Shown here: piece after piece, positions 23,817 through 31,091 of the stretch
How positions within the stretch are numbered: position 1 is the first letter of the stretch
Layout: each line of letters starts with the position of its first letter
Origin: Actinomadura sp. KC345
Lineage (GTDB): Bacteria > Actinomycetota > Actinomycetes > Streptosporangiales > Streptosporangiaceae
NCBI RefSeq assembly: GCF_004348515.1
Contig: NZ_SMKH01000043.1
Coordinates: 1 to 36,368 of the forward strand
Direction of reading: 5' to 3'
Length of the DNA: 36,368 nucleotides
Made by a program: the position numbers and the translations under genes
The notes under the pieces: generated by a model
The model's database searches: none
What the model was told of the DNA's origin: nothing
What the model saw: the letters and a program-made list of their open reading frames with translations, nothing else

Positions 23817-24836
23817 TCACCGGCGGAGCGTCCGACAGGTCAGCAAGCCCACCGGGACCGGCGCCCAGAACGTGACGGCCCGGAACAGCAGGACGGCGTG
23901 CAGGGCCGGGCCGGCGGCGATGCCCAGGGCGGCCAGCGCCGCGACGAGGGCGGCCTCGGTGGAGCCGACGCCGCCCGGCGACGGCACCGCCGAGCCGGCC
24001 GCCGCCCCCACCAGGTAGGCGGCCACGAGTGCGAGGACGTCGCCCGGCCCCACGCCCGTCCCGGGCACCGCGAAGGCGCTGAGCGCGAACGCCAGGCCGA
24101 GCACGAACGTGGTCGCGGCGGATCCGGCGAGGACCACCCCGAGGTCGCGCGGGCGGCGGCACAGGTCGGTGACCCCGGCGGCGGCCCGCCCGACCGCCTC
24201 GGAGCGCAGCGCGCGGCGTCCCCCCAGCGCGGCGGCCGGGAGCAGCAGCGCGGCGCCGATGAGCAGGGGGACGGGCGGGACGAGGCCGGCGGCGTGGGCG
24301 GTGTGCCGTCCCAGCGCGTCCAGGAGCCGGCCGTTCCCGCCGCCGAGCCCGAGGACCGCGCCGAGCAGCAGCAGGTCCGCGGGCACGCCCGCCACCTGCA
24401 CGGCGGCGACGGTGACGGCGGCCCGGGGGAGCGGCAGCCCGCGGCAGACGAGGTAGCGGGTGTTGACCGCCACGGCGCCGAGGCCGCCCGGCGTGACGCG
24501 GTTGGCGGCCGCGGCGGTGAACTGCGTCAGCGTCGTCTGGTACAGCGGGATCGGGAGGCCGGACGCAGCGCGCAGCGCGACCGCGGAGCAGACGAAGTGC
24601 AGGACGGAGAGCAGGAGGAGTGCGGGCAGGAACGTCCAGCGCATCTGGCCGATCGCCGCCAGGGCCGCGCGCGGCGGCCCGGTGGTCGCCAGTGCCGCGG
24701 TGACGGCGCCGGCCAGCAGGATCCCGGCGAGGGTCCAGCGGACCCGGCGGGTCCGCCGGACGCGGGCGATGCGTCCGCCGATATCGGGAAGCTCGGCGGG
24801 GGCCGCGGTCTCAGCGCCGGAGGCGATCGTCTCCAC
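23817..24836 (-). CDS. YbhN/LPG-synthase-type integral membrane protein
   Basis: A 339-residue protein with 8 or so membrane helices of the lysylphosphatidylglycerol synthase transmembrane (UPF0104) family. Signatures include TLTQFTAAAANRVTPGGLGA (about 104-123) and AAAGSAVPSPGGVGSTEAAL, where the Pro-Gly-Gly-(hydrophobic)-Gly turns are conserved. Such proteins act in lipid or glycan handling in the membrane, and some are flippase-like. The soluble LPG synthase domain is missing, so aminoacyl transfer is not expected. GTG 24834-24836 starts it with hardly any leader and no usable Shine-Dalgarno spacing. It converges on the amidohydrolase gene with a 21-base gap. Confidence 0.83.
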   Translation of the reverse strand: METIASGAETAAPAELPDIGGRIARVRRTRRVRWTLAGILLAGAVTAALATTGPPRAALAAIGQMRWTFLPALLLLSVLHFVCSAVALRAASGLPIPLYQTTLTQFTAAAANRVTPGGLGAVAVNTRYLVCRGLPLPRAAVTVAAVQVAGVPADLLLLGAVLGLGGGNGRLLDALGRHTAHAAGLVPPVPLLIGAALLLPAAALGGRRALRSEAVGRAAAGVTDLCRRPRDLGVVLAGSAATTFVLGLAFALSAFAVPGTGVGPGDVLALVAAYLVGAAAGSAVPSPGGVGSTEAALVAALAALGIAAGPALHAVLLFRAVTFWAPVPVGLLTCRTLRR

Positions 24837-25084
24837 ACCTTATTGTTCGGCTACCTGATTGAAGAGTACGCGAAGGGCAGGCCTGCTCCCCGCGAACGCC
24901 GGTGGGACGTTGCCGCCGCCGGGCGTCCGCGGGTCGTGCCGCCGCCGGTCGTCACGGTCGGAAGGGTCCGCCCGGAGCGGGACGCCTTCTTGCGCGGCAC
25001 GCCGTCTTTGACTCACACCTTAGATCTTTTTCACACTATGATTGGGCCCCGCTACACGGTGTGACGATCGCATGATGGGGGAGA
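24837..25084. promoter_or_regulatory. Divergent promoter region with repeated cacacctta motif
   Basis: Between the YbhN-type gene (leftward) and the CqsA-like gene (rightward). The 9-mer cacacctta occurs at 24834-24842 and 25014-25022 in the same orientation, and its core recurs inverted as ggtgtgac near 25058-25065. Bases 25005-25050 are unusually A/T-rich and include TATGAT at 25037-25042, a good -10 for the rightward gene. TTGACT at 25008-25013 is too far from it to be its -35. A shared regulator is possible. Confidence 0.4.
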
Positions 25085-26266
25085 GTGACGGCCATGACCA
25101 GCGCTCACCAGCGGCTGGGCGAACGCATCAGCCGCTTCCGGGGCACCAGGGGCGGACGCCGCCCGCCGCCGCCCAAGGCCCTCGGCAGCCGGGCGATCGT
25201 TCTCACCTGTAGCGACTACCTCGCGCTCGCCGAGCATCCGGCGATCACCGACGCCATGATCGCCAGCCTGCGGACGGCGGACGGCGCGGGGACGGCGGCG
25301 GCGCCGGGCCCGTGCCTGTCCGACGACCACCCGCAGATCGCGCTCGGCGCGGAGTTCGCCCGGCACATGGGCGCGCGCGCCGGCGTGCTGTGCCCGTCGG
25401 GATGGGCGGCCAACACCGGGCTCATGCAGGTGGTCGCCGGACCGGACGTCCCCGTCTACCTGGACGCCCTCGCCCACATGTCGCTGTGGGAGGGGGCGCG
25501 GACGGCGGGCGCGGAACTCGCCTACTTCCGCCACAACGACCTCGGCCACCTTCGCCGCCGCATCGAGGTGGGCGGCTCCGGGGTGATCGCCGTGGACGCC
25601 GTCTACAGCACCGACGGCACCGTATGCCCGCTGCCCGGACTGGTGGAGGTGGCCGAGGAGCACGACTGCCTGCTGGTGGTGGACGAGTCGCACTCGCTCG
25701 GCACGCACGGCGCGCGTGGGGACGGCCTCGTCGCGGCGCTCGGCCTCACCGGGCGCGTCGACTTCCGTACCGCGAGCCTCGCCAAGGCCCTGCCCGGGCG
25801 GGCGGGCCTGATCGCCTGCGACCGTCCCGGGTTCGCGGACTACTTCGTCCATACCGCGCTCCCTGCCGTCTTCAGCTCGACGCTGCTGCCGCACGACGTC
25901 GCGGGCCTCGCCGCGGCGCTGAAGGTCGTGCGGGAGGGGTGCCGCCGCCGCGACCGGCTGCGCGCCGTCACGCGGCGCCTGCGGGACGGCCTGGACGGGC
26001 TCGGCTACCGGCTCGTCGAGTCCGACTCCCAGATCATCGCGCTGGAGGCGGGCTCGGAGGCCGACGCGACGCTGATGCGCGACGCGCTGGCGGCCCGCGA
26101 CATCTTCAGCGCGGCGCTGTTCCCGCCGAGCGCCTCCGTGGGCCGCACCCTCGTCCGCCTCTCGGCCCACGCGGGGCTGAGCGACGACGACGTGGGCCGG
26201 ATCCTCACCGCCTGCCGGACCCTGCGGCCGCAACTGACCGAACGGGCCGCCGCTCCGGCGGGCTGA
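25085..26266 (+). CDS. CqsA/LqsA-type alpha-hydroxyketone autoinducer synthase homologue (PLP-dependent)
   Basis: A 393-residue fold-type I PLP enzyme of the alpha-oxoamine synthase family. It resembles Vibrio CqsA and Legionella LqsA more than AONS/KBL. Shared wording includes YLDALAHMSLWEG (about 126-138), VYSTDGTVCPL, VVDESHSLGTHG (PLP Asp/His near 199-203) and TASLAKA with the Schiff-base Lys near 234. PAVFSSTLLPHDVAGL and ESDSQIIALEAGSE also match. CqsA joins an acyl-CoA to SAM or 2-aminobutyrate on the way to CAI-1-type signals; the substrate here is unknown. No sensor kinase or phosphorelay gene lies in the window. GTG 25085 follows ggggga closely; ATG 25094 is an alternative. It converges on the MpaB-family gene with a 10-base gap. 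Confidence 0.85.
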   Translation: MTAMTSAHQRLGERISRFRGTRGGRRPPPPKALGSRAIVLTCSDYLALAEHPAITDAMIASLRTADGAGTAAAPGPCLSDDHPQIALGAEFARHMGARAGVLCPSGWAANTGLMQVVAGPDVPVYLDALAHMSLWEGARTAGAELAYFRHNDLGHLRRRIEVGGSGVIAVDAVYSTDGTVCPLPGLVEVAEEHDCLLVVDESHSLGTHGARGDGLVAALGLTGRVDFRTASLAKALPGRAGLIACDRPGFADYFVHTALPAVFSSTLLPHDVAGLAAALKVVREGCRRRDRLRAVTRRLRDGLDGLGYRLVESDSQIIALEAGSEADATLMRDALAARDIFSAALFPPSASVGRTLVRLSAHAGLSDDDVGRILTACRTLRPQLTERAAAPAG

Positions 26267-26276
26267 CGGCCGGGCG

Positions 26277-27233
26277 TCACGCCGCGGGCTGGTACCTCTC
26301 GCGGCGGGTGTGGGCGCCGATGTAGCGGAGCATGCTGCGCAGGGCCCAGTGGTTGACGCCGGTCGGCATCATGCGGTACCCCTGCCGGTTGGCCAGGGCG
26401 AGGGCGGCGAACTGGGCCTGGTCGAGGGGCGTCCAGGGGATGTCGAAGCGCTGCCGGACGATCGTGGGCAGGCAGCCGAACGTGAGCAGGCGCAGCGGGC
26501 GTTCGATGACGAGGCGTCCGGCGCGGTCGAGGCGGGGGCCGCCCACGGGCAGGACGGCGATGGTGTCGGAGCCGTGCTTGGCGATCTCCAGGCCGCGGGC
26601 GGCGGCCGGGGTCAGTTCGAGCTGCTTGGTGCAGACGTGCCAGAACTTGGACTGGAAGGACGCGTAGTCGGCGGGGACCGGGCGCATGCTGACGCCGTAG
26701 CGGGAGTACCAGGTGACGGTCTCGGCGTACATCTGCTCGTGGTCCTCGGCGGTGAGGGCGCCGGGGTGGAACGTCTCGGCCGCCTTGAAGATCTCCCAGG
26801 TGAACGTGGCGTGCGCCCACCAGAACGTCTCGGGCTCAAGCGCGTGGTAGCGGCGCGCGTGCTCGTCGGTGCCGCCGATGGCGCGGTGGAGGTCGCGGAT
26901 GGTGCGGGCGCGGGCGTCGCCGTCCGGGGCGAGGATCGTCGCCCAGATCTGCGGGACGGACCGGTGGATCCGGTCGAACGGCGCGTCGAAGAAGGCGGAG
27001 TGCTCGTTCACGCCCGCGCCGATGCCGGGGTGCATGAGCTGCATCAGCCCGGCGGCGGCGCCGGGGAGCAGCGAGCGCATGTCGGCGGCGTGGCGCCACA
27101 GCAGCGTGCCGGGGCCGAGCGGGGCCCGGGCGACCGCGCGGGGACCCGTTCCGAAGCCCGTGCCGGAACTCGTGCGGGGCTTCGCGCGGGCGGCGGCCGT
27201 GACCACCGTGGGCTGGGGGGACGGGCCGGGCAT
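26277..27233 (-). CDS. MpaB/DUF2236-family oxygenase
   Basis: A 318-residue protein of the oxygenase MpaB family (DUF2236), which also includes latex-clearing-protein relatives. Features are LLPGAAAGLMQLMHPGIGAG (about 56-75), the heme-region-like HSAFFDAPFDRIHRS, WAHATFTWEIFKAAETF, WYSRYGVSMRPVPADYASF and a conserved C-terminal FDIPWTP block. Members use heme or metal to oxidise unsaturated substrates; the substrate here is unknown. A Ser/Thr/Gly/Arg-rich leader of about 40 residues is not a clear signal peptide. ATG 27231-27233 has aggagg 5 bases upstream, one of the best ribosome binding sites in the window. It lies downstream of the thiolase on the same strand but behind a long hairpin. 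Confidence 0.85.
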   Translation of the reverse strand: MPGPSPQPTVVTAAARAKPRTSSGTGFGTGPRAVARAPLGPGTLLWRHAADMRSLLPGAAAGLMQLMHPGIGAGVNEHSAFFDAPFDRIHRSVPQIWATILAPDGDARARTIRDLHRAIGGTDEHARRYHALEPETFWWAHATFTWEIFKAAETFHPGALTAEDHEQMYAETVTWYSRYGVSMRPVPADYASFQSKFWHVCTKQLELTPAAARGLEIAKHGSDTIAVLPVGGPRLDRAGRLVIERPLRLLTFGCLPTIVRQRFDIPWTPLDQAQFAALALANRQGYRMMPTGVNHWALRSMLRYIGAHTRRERYQPAA

Positions 27234-27323
27234 CACACCTCCTGGCAGTGACCACTTACTGCGAGGATAGCCCAGCTGAGACAAGAGTCAATATTTGTCG
27301 CACGTCCACCCGCCCGCCCCGTT

Positions 27324-27379
27324 GACTTGCGGCGTGTTGTTGTCATGGAACCTGCCATAACAACAACACGCCGCAAGTC
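27324..27379. repeat. Long perfect inverted repeat (20-bp arms), hairpin between thiolase and MpaB-family genes
   Basis: Arms at 27324-27343 and 27360-27379 are perfect complements over 20 bases. Inside, after one mismatch, atgg 27345-27348 pairs with ccat 27355-27358 around a 6-base loop. The element begins 7 bases past the thiolase stop (leftward reading). There is no T-run after either arm, so a plain intrinsic terminator is uncertain; it could block read-through, protect the mRNA end, or be a remnant mobile element. Arm sequence (gttgttg repeats, gcggcg) is unlike neighbouring coding DNA. Confidence 0.85.
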
Positions 27380-27385
27380 GACGTG

Positions 27386-28576
27386 CTAGGTGGCGGGCTT
27401 GTAGACGGCCACGGCGCAGGCGCTGCCCAGGCCGATGTTGTGCTGGAGGGCGACGCGGGCGCCGTCCACCTGGCGGTTCCCGGCCTTGCCGCGCAGCTGC
27501 CAGGTGAGCTCGGCGCACTGGGCGAGGCCGGTGGCGCCGAGGGGGTGGCCCTTGGAGATCAGGCCGCCGGACGGGTTGACGACCCACCTGCCGCCGTAGG
27601 TGGTCGCCTGGTCGTCGACGAGCTTGTGGCCTTCGCCGACCTCGGCCATGCCGAGGGCCTCGTAGGTGACGAGCTCGTTGGCGCTGAAGCAGTCGTGGAG
27701 TTCGATGACGTCGACGTCCTCGATGGACACCTGCGCCTGGTCCATCGCCTTGCGGGCGGCGAGCCGGGAGACGCCGAACCCGACGACCTGGATGGAGGAG
27801 TTGTCGGCGAAGCTCTCGAGGGTGTCGGTGGCGATGTGGTGGCCCGCGATCTCGACGGCCTGGTCCCACAGGTCGTGCTCGTCCACGAACCGCTCGCTGA
27901 CCACGACCGCGGCGGCGGCGCCGTCCGAGGTGGGGGAGCACTGCAGCTTGGTCAGCGGATCGAAGATCATCGGGGCGTTCTTGACGTCGTCGAGGGAGTA
28001 CTCGGTCTGGAACTGCGCGTACGGGTTGTTGACCGAGTGCTTGTGGTTCTTCCAGCCGATCCAGGCGTAGTGGTCGGGCGTGGAGCCGTACTTCTCCATG
28101 TGCTCGCGACCGGCGTTGCCGAACATCTGCGGCATGGGCGCCTTGTCCATCTCCCACTCGCGGCCCGCGGTCATCGAGGTGAGGTGGTGGTCGATGATGG
28201 TGACCTTGGAGCCCTCCATGCCCGCGCCGAGCGAGCCCTTCTTCATCTTCTCCATGCCGAGCGCGAGCGCGCAGTCGGCGAGGCCGCCCCGGACCGCCTG
28301 GCGGGCCAGGAACAGCGCGCTCGATCCGGTGGCGCACGCGTTCTGGACGGTCATCACCGGGATGCCGGTCATGCCGGTCTCGTAGAGGGCGCGCTGCCCC
28401 ATCGACCCGTACATCGAGCCGGCGTAGGCCATCTCGATCTCGTCGTAGGCGACGCCGGCGTCCTGCAGGGCGTTCCCGACGGCCTCCTTGGCCATGTCGG
28501 GGTACTCCCATTCGCGGGAGCCGGGCTTCTCGAACTTGGTCATGCCCACGCCGACGACGAAGGTGCGGTTGGCCAT
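27386..28576 (-). CDS. Thiolase, SCP-X/lipid-transfer-protein type
   Basis: A 396-residue thiolase-superfamily protein. The nucleophile Cys is in VQNACATGSSALFLA (near residue 80). The second half has HDCFSANELVTYEALG and GGLISKGHPLGATGLAQ, with the His of the GHPLGATG motif and the C-terminal Cys in GLGSACAVAVYK. This is the SCP-X/Ltp branch used in sterol side-chain and branched acyl-CoA degradation, not the short-chain AcAc-CoA thiolase. It should cleave or form a 3-ketoacyl-CoA bond in the cytoplasm; the substrate is not readable. ATG 28574-28576 follows aggagg by 8 bases. A perfect palindrome abuts this ribosome binding site, so the gene is probably repressed by a dimeric regulator. Confidence 0.9.
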   Translation of the reverse strand: MANRTFVVGVGMTKFEKPGSREWEYPDMAKEAVGNALQDAGVAYDEIEMAYAGSMYGSMGQRALYETGMTGIPVMTVQNACATGSSALFLARQAVRGGLADCALALGMEKMKKGSLGAGMEGSKVTIIDHHLTSMTAGREWEMDKAPMPQMFGNAGREHMEKYGSTPDHYAWIGWKNHKHSVNNPYAQFQTEYSLDDVKNAPMIFDPLTKLQCSPTSDGAAAAVVVSERFVDEHDLWDQAVEIAGHHIATDTLESFADNSSIQVVGFGVSRLAARKAMDQAQVSIEDVDVIELHDCFSANELVTYEALGMAEVGEGHKLVDDQATTYGGRWVVNPSGGLISKGHPLGATGLAQCAELTWQLRGKAGNRQVDGARVALQHNIGLGSACAVAVYKPAT

Positions 28577-28589
28577 CAGGCTCGCCTCC

Positions 28590-28612
28590 TGTACCGAATC
28601 ATGTTCGGTACA
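28590..28612 (-). promoter_or_regulatory. Perfect 9-bp-arm palindromic operator before the thiolase
   Basis: tgtaccgaa at 28590-28598 and ttcggtaca at 28604-28612 are perfect inverted arms with a 5-base centre, the size of a TetR or GntR dimer site. It touches the thiolase ribosome binding site (28585-28590). On the minus strand TATCGT at about 28615-28620 can serve as -10, so a bound repressor would cover the transcription start. No cognate regulator gene is adjacent. Confidence 0.7.
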
Positions 28613-28644
28613 CACGATAGACCCGCCGGGCCGCCCGGCGCTGC

Positions 28645-28669
28645 CCCCGTCCCGGCCGCCGGGACGGGG
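28645..28669 (-). terminator. GC-rich hairpin downstream of the threonine aldolase
   Basis: Arms ccccgtcccgg at 28645-28655 and its complement at 28659-28669 with a 3-base loop, 31 bases beyond the aldolase stop in leftward reading. There is no T-run, which is common for actinobacterial terminators. It separates the aldolase from the thiolase promoter. Confidence 0.55.
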
Positions 28670-28699
28670 CGCGGGGGCGGGGGCCGGCGAGTGCGCCGG

Positions 28700-29788
28700 T
28701 CAGGCGGAGGTCTCGGCGGCGAGCGCGGCGGCGAACGCGTCGACGTCGGCCTCGGTGGTGTCGAACGAGCACACCCAGCGGACCTCGCCGGTCCGCTCGT
28801 CCCAGGTGTAGAACGGGAACCGCTCGCGCAGCCGCTCCGCCGCGTCCTTCGGGACGATCGCGAACACCGCGTTGGCCTCCACGGCCCGCGTGATCTCCAC
28901 GCCGGGCACGCCGCGGGCGGCGGCGGCCAGGCGGGCGGCCATGGCGTTGGCGTGCGCGGCGTTGCGCAGCCAAAGGTCGCCGTCCAGCAGCGCGGTGAGC
29001 TGCGCGGAGACGTACCGCATCTTGGACGCCAGCTGCATGCTCGACTTGCGCAGGTACGCCACCCCGCGCACGGCGCCGGGGTTCAGCACGACGATCGCCT
29101 CGCCGAGCAGGAGCCCGTTCTTCGTGCCGCCGAACGACAGGACGTCCACGCCCGCGTCGGTGGTGAGGGCGCGCAGCGGCAGGCCGAGCGAGGCGGCCGC
29201 GTTGGCGATGCGCGCGCCGTCCATGTGCAGCGCCAGGCCGCGCTCGTGGGCCGCGGCCGCGACGGCCGCCGTCTCCGCCGCCGTGTAGACGGTGCCCAGC
29301 TCGGTGCTCTGGGTGATCGACACGGCGGCGGGCCGGCGGCGCTGGACGTTGTCGAAGCCGGTCGCGTGCGCCTCGACCTGCTCGGGCGCCAGCTTTCCGT
29401 CCGGTGCGGGCGCCGTGACCAGCTTCAGGCCCGCGATCTTCTCGGCCGCGCCGCACTCGTCGGTGTTGACGTGCGCCGATTCCGGGCACACGACCGAGCT
29501 CCACCGCTCCGACACCGCCTGCAGCGCCACCACGTTCGCGCCCGTCCCGTTGAACACCGGGAACACCTCGGCCTGCTCGCCGAAGTGCCGCCGGACGACC
29601 TCGCGGAGCCGCCCGGTGACCTCGTCGTCCCCGTACGCCGGCTGGTGCCCGTCGTTGACGGCGGCCAGCGCCGCGAGGACGTCCGGGTGGACGCTCGCCT
29701 GGTTGTCGCTGGCGAAGCCCCGTCCGGGGGAACCGGGCGCGGAGGGGGTGCGGCGATTGGCGCGGTGGCCGGTCGGGGGAAGCGTCAT
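28700..29788 (-). CDS. Low-specificity threonine aldolase (beta-eliminating lyase family)
   Basis: A 362-residue PLP enzyme. Motifs: FASDNQASVHPDVL near the start, VFPVFNGTGANVVAL, SITQSTELGTVY, LHMDGARIANAAASLG (the PLP Asp), and SFGGTKNGLLLGEAIV with the Schiff-base Lys near 218. It resembles the beta_elim_lyase/LtaE family that splits L-threonine and L-allo-threonine into glycine and acetaldehyde. The start ATG 29786-29788 is preceded by aggag, with a short out-of-frame ATG between. The N-terminal 25 residues (RANRRTPSAPGSPGRG) are not part of the family core. It is a separate transcript from the thiolase, ended by a hairpin. Confidence 0.88.
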   Translation of the reverse strand: MTLPPTGHRANRRTPSAPGSPGRGFASDNQASVHPDVLAALAAVNDGHQPAYGDDEVTGRLREVVRRHFGEQAEVFPVFNGTGANVVALQAVSERWSSVVCPESAHVNTDECGAAEKIAGLKLVTAPAPDGKLAPEQVEAHATGFDNVQRRRPAAVSITQSTELGTVYTAAETAAVAAAAHERGLALHMDGARIANAAASLGLPLRALTTDAGVDVLSFGGTKNGLLLGEAIVVLNPGAVRGVAYLRKSSMQLASKMRYVSAQLTALLDGDLWLRNAAHANAMAARLAAAARGVPGVEITRAVEANAVFAIVPKDAAERLRERFPFYTWDERTGEVRWVCSFDTTEADVDAFAAALAAETSA

Positions 29789-29906
29789 GCGGCCATTCTC
29801 CTGGACACCGCGGGTGCAATTTCCCGGGCCCTCCGGTTTTGCGCGTGCGGCCGTTTCCGGCGTACGGCAGGGCGCCCTGTGCGGCGGCCTCGAGGGCCGT
29901 CGCGGG

Positions 29907-30470
29907 TCAGGCGGGGCGGTCGGTGATGTTCTGCACCGGCGCGGGCGCGGCGTCGGCCGGGGGGTCGGCGGAGCGCAGCGGCATCCGGGCGCGCATGGCG
30001 TCGAGGTCGTCGCCGAGCCGCGCCATGCCGGCCTGGAGGTCGCGCCACAGCCCGGTCCGCTGCTCCACCTGCGCGATCTTGGTCCGCAGGTCGGCGATGC
30101 GCCGCTCGGCGGCCTCCAGCCGGGTGCGGTGGGCGGCGGTGTCGCGTCCGGTGCTGATCAGGCTGGTCGCGACCGCGGCCAGGTCACGCTCGGTGTCGTC
30201 CATCCGCTCGTCGATGCGCGGCAGCAGCCGGTCGTTGAGCTGGGCGACCAGCGAGTCGAGTTCGGCGCGCAGGGCGCGCAGCTCGGCGTCCTGGTCCCGG
30301 ACGGTCTGCTCTAGGATGGCCACGCGCTCGATGTAGGAGGGCAGGAGCCGCCCCAGCTCCGCTGACCGTTCCAGATCTCGGCCGAGCCCGGCGAGAAGGC
30401 CCGCGCCCTCGCGCAGACGGCGCTCCGCCTCGGCGGCGGCTCGGCGGACGAGACCCGGGATCACGGTCAT
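29907..30470 (-). CDS. Coiled-coil protein of unknown function
   Basis: A 187-residue cytoplasmic protein whose residues about 45-150 form a long heptad-rich coiled coil: ERVAILEQTVRDQDAELRAL, LDSLVAQLNDRLLPRIDERM and RLEAAERRIADLRTKIAQVE. A Pro/Ala-rich tail ends in NITDRPA. There is no signal peptide or membrane segment. Such small coiled-coil proteins are common near actinobacterial housekeeping genes and usually lack a name; a scaffold or cell-division-linked role is only a guess. ATG 30468-30470 follows ggaggga. The region just upstream (30490-30545) is A/T-rich and is the likely promoter. Confidence 0.75.
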   Translation of the reverse strand: MTVIPGLVRRAAAEAERRLREGAGLLAGLGRDLERSAELGRLLPSYIERVAILEQTVRDQDAELRALRAELDSLVAQLNDRLLPRIDERMDDTERDLAAVATSLISTGRDTAAHRTRLEAAERRIADLRTKIAQVEQRTGLWRDLQAGMARLGDDLDAMRARMPLRSADPPADAAPAPVQNITDRPA

Positions 30471-30553
30471 GGCGCTCCCTCCAGGGGCCGGTCGAATGGA
30501 TTCTCCTTAAATCCTAGGCGAACCGCGGGTGAACATTTAATGAACCGGTGCGT

Positions 30554-30721
30554 TTATTTCCGGGGCCGGGCGTGCTTTCGGACGGGCGCCTGGCCCGCGG
30601 GCCTCGGCGGCGTCCCGCCGCACGAGCACAGGCCCCGCCGGACGATGAGCCAGGCGCGTTCGGCGGTGTAGTCGGACCGGCTCAGTGCCGGGCGGACGCG
30701 GTGACAGGTCAGGCAGAGCAT
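30554..30721 (-). CDS. Small zinc-ribbon-like protein, 55 residues
   Basis: ATG 30719-30721 starts MLCLTCHRVRPALSRSDYTA and continues ERAWLIVRRGLCSCGGTPPR to a basic end, stop at 30554. C-x2-C and C-x-C pairs can hold one zinc ion. Third codon positions are consistently G/C, and gggagga lies about 10 bases before the ATG. The longer open frame upstream is low-complexity and without a ribosome binding site, so I begin here. Function unknown; a nucleic-acid or protein-binding finger is plausible. Confidence 0.6.
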   Translation of the reverse strand: MLCLTCHRVRPALSRSDYTAERAWLIVRRGLCSCGGTPPRPAGQAPVRKHARPRK

Positions 30722-31091
30722 GCGTCGTCGATCCTCCCCGTGGTGCAGGGAGCGTCCGAGCCCCGTCGCAGGCTCCGCCCGTCCCGCCGCCCCGCTCACG
30801 ATCCCCCCCGGACGCGTGCAGGACGGCGGGACCCCCAGGACGGCCTGTCGGCTCCCCATCGCGGCCCACGCTACGCACACCCAGGTTGCATGCACGTTGC
30901 GACGGTCCGACTACGCAACGTGTCCGATTTGGTCGGTGAGATATCCGGAATCGGTTGCGCTGCGCCCGTGGATGGGCCGATCCTCAGACAGACCGAGGTT
31001 CACTCCGGGGGAAGAGACTGAACCTTTTCATCCGGCGTGGGCGCCAGATCCCTGACCCGTGCAACCCTGCCGACGACGAAAAGGTCCACAC
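30722..31091. promoter_or_regulatory. Upstream region of the GAF regulator with clustered GTTGCG-type palindromes
   Basis: cacgttgcg at 30893-30901 and cgcaacgtg at 30914-30922 are perfect 9-base arms around 12 bases. ccgatt at 30924-30929 pairs with aatcgg at 30949-30954. The hexamer gttgcg or its near match gttgca recurs at about 30885, 30896 and 30955. This cluster 140-200 bases upstream of the regulator start is the pattern of an activator or autoregulator binding region. No gene was found between 30722 and 31091. Confidence 0.5.

Noticed and set aside
27383..29926. Long open frame of 847 codons on the plus strand
   Set aside because: Antisense shadow of the thiolase and aldolase genes; the minus-strand products carry all family motifs.
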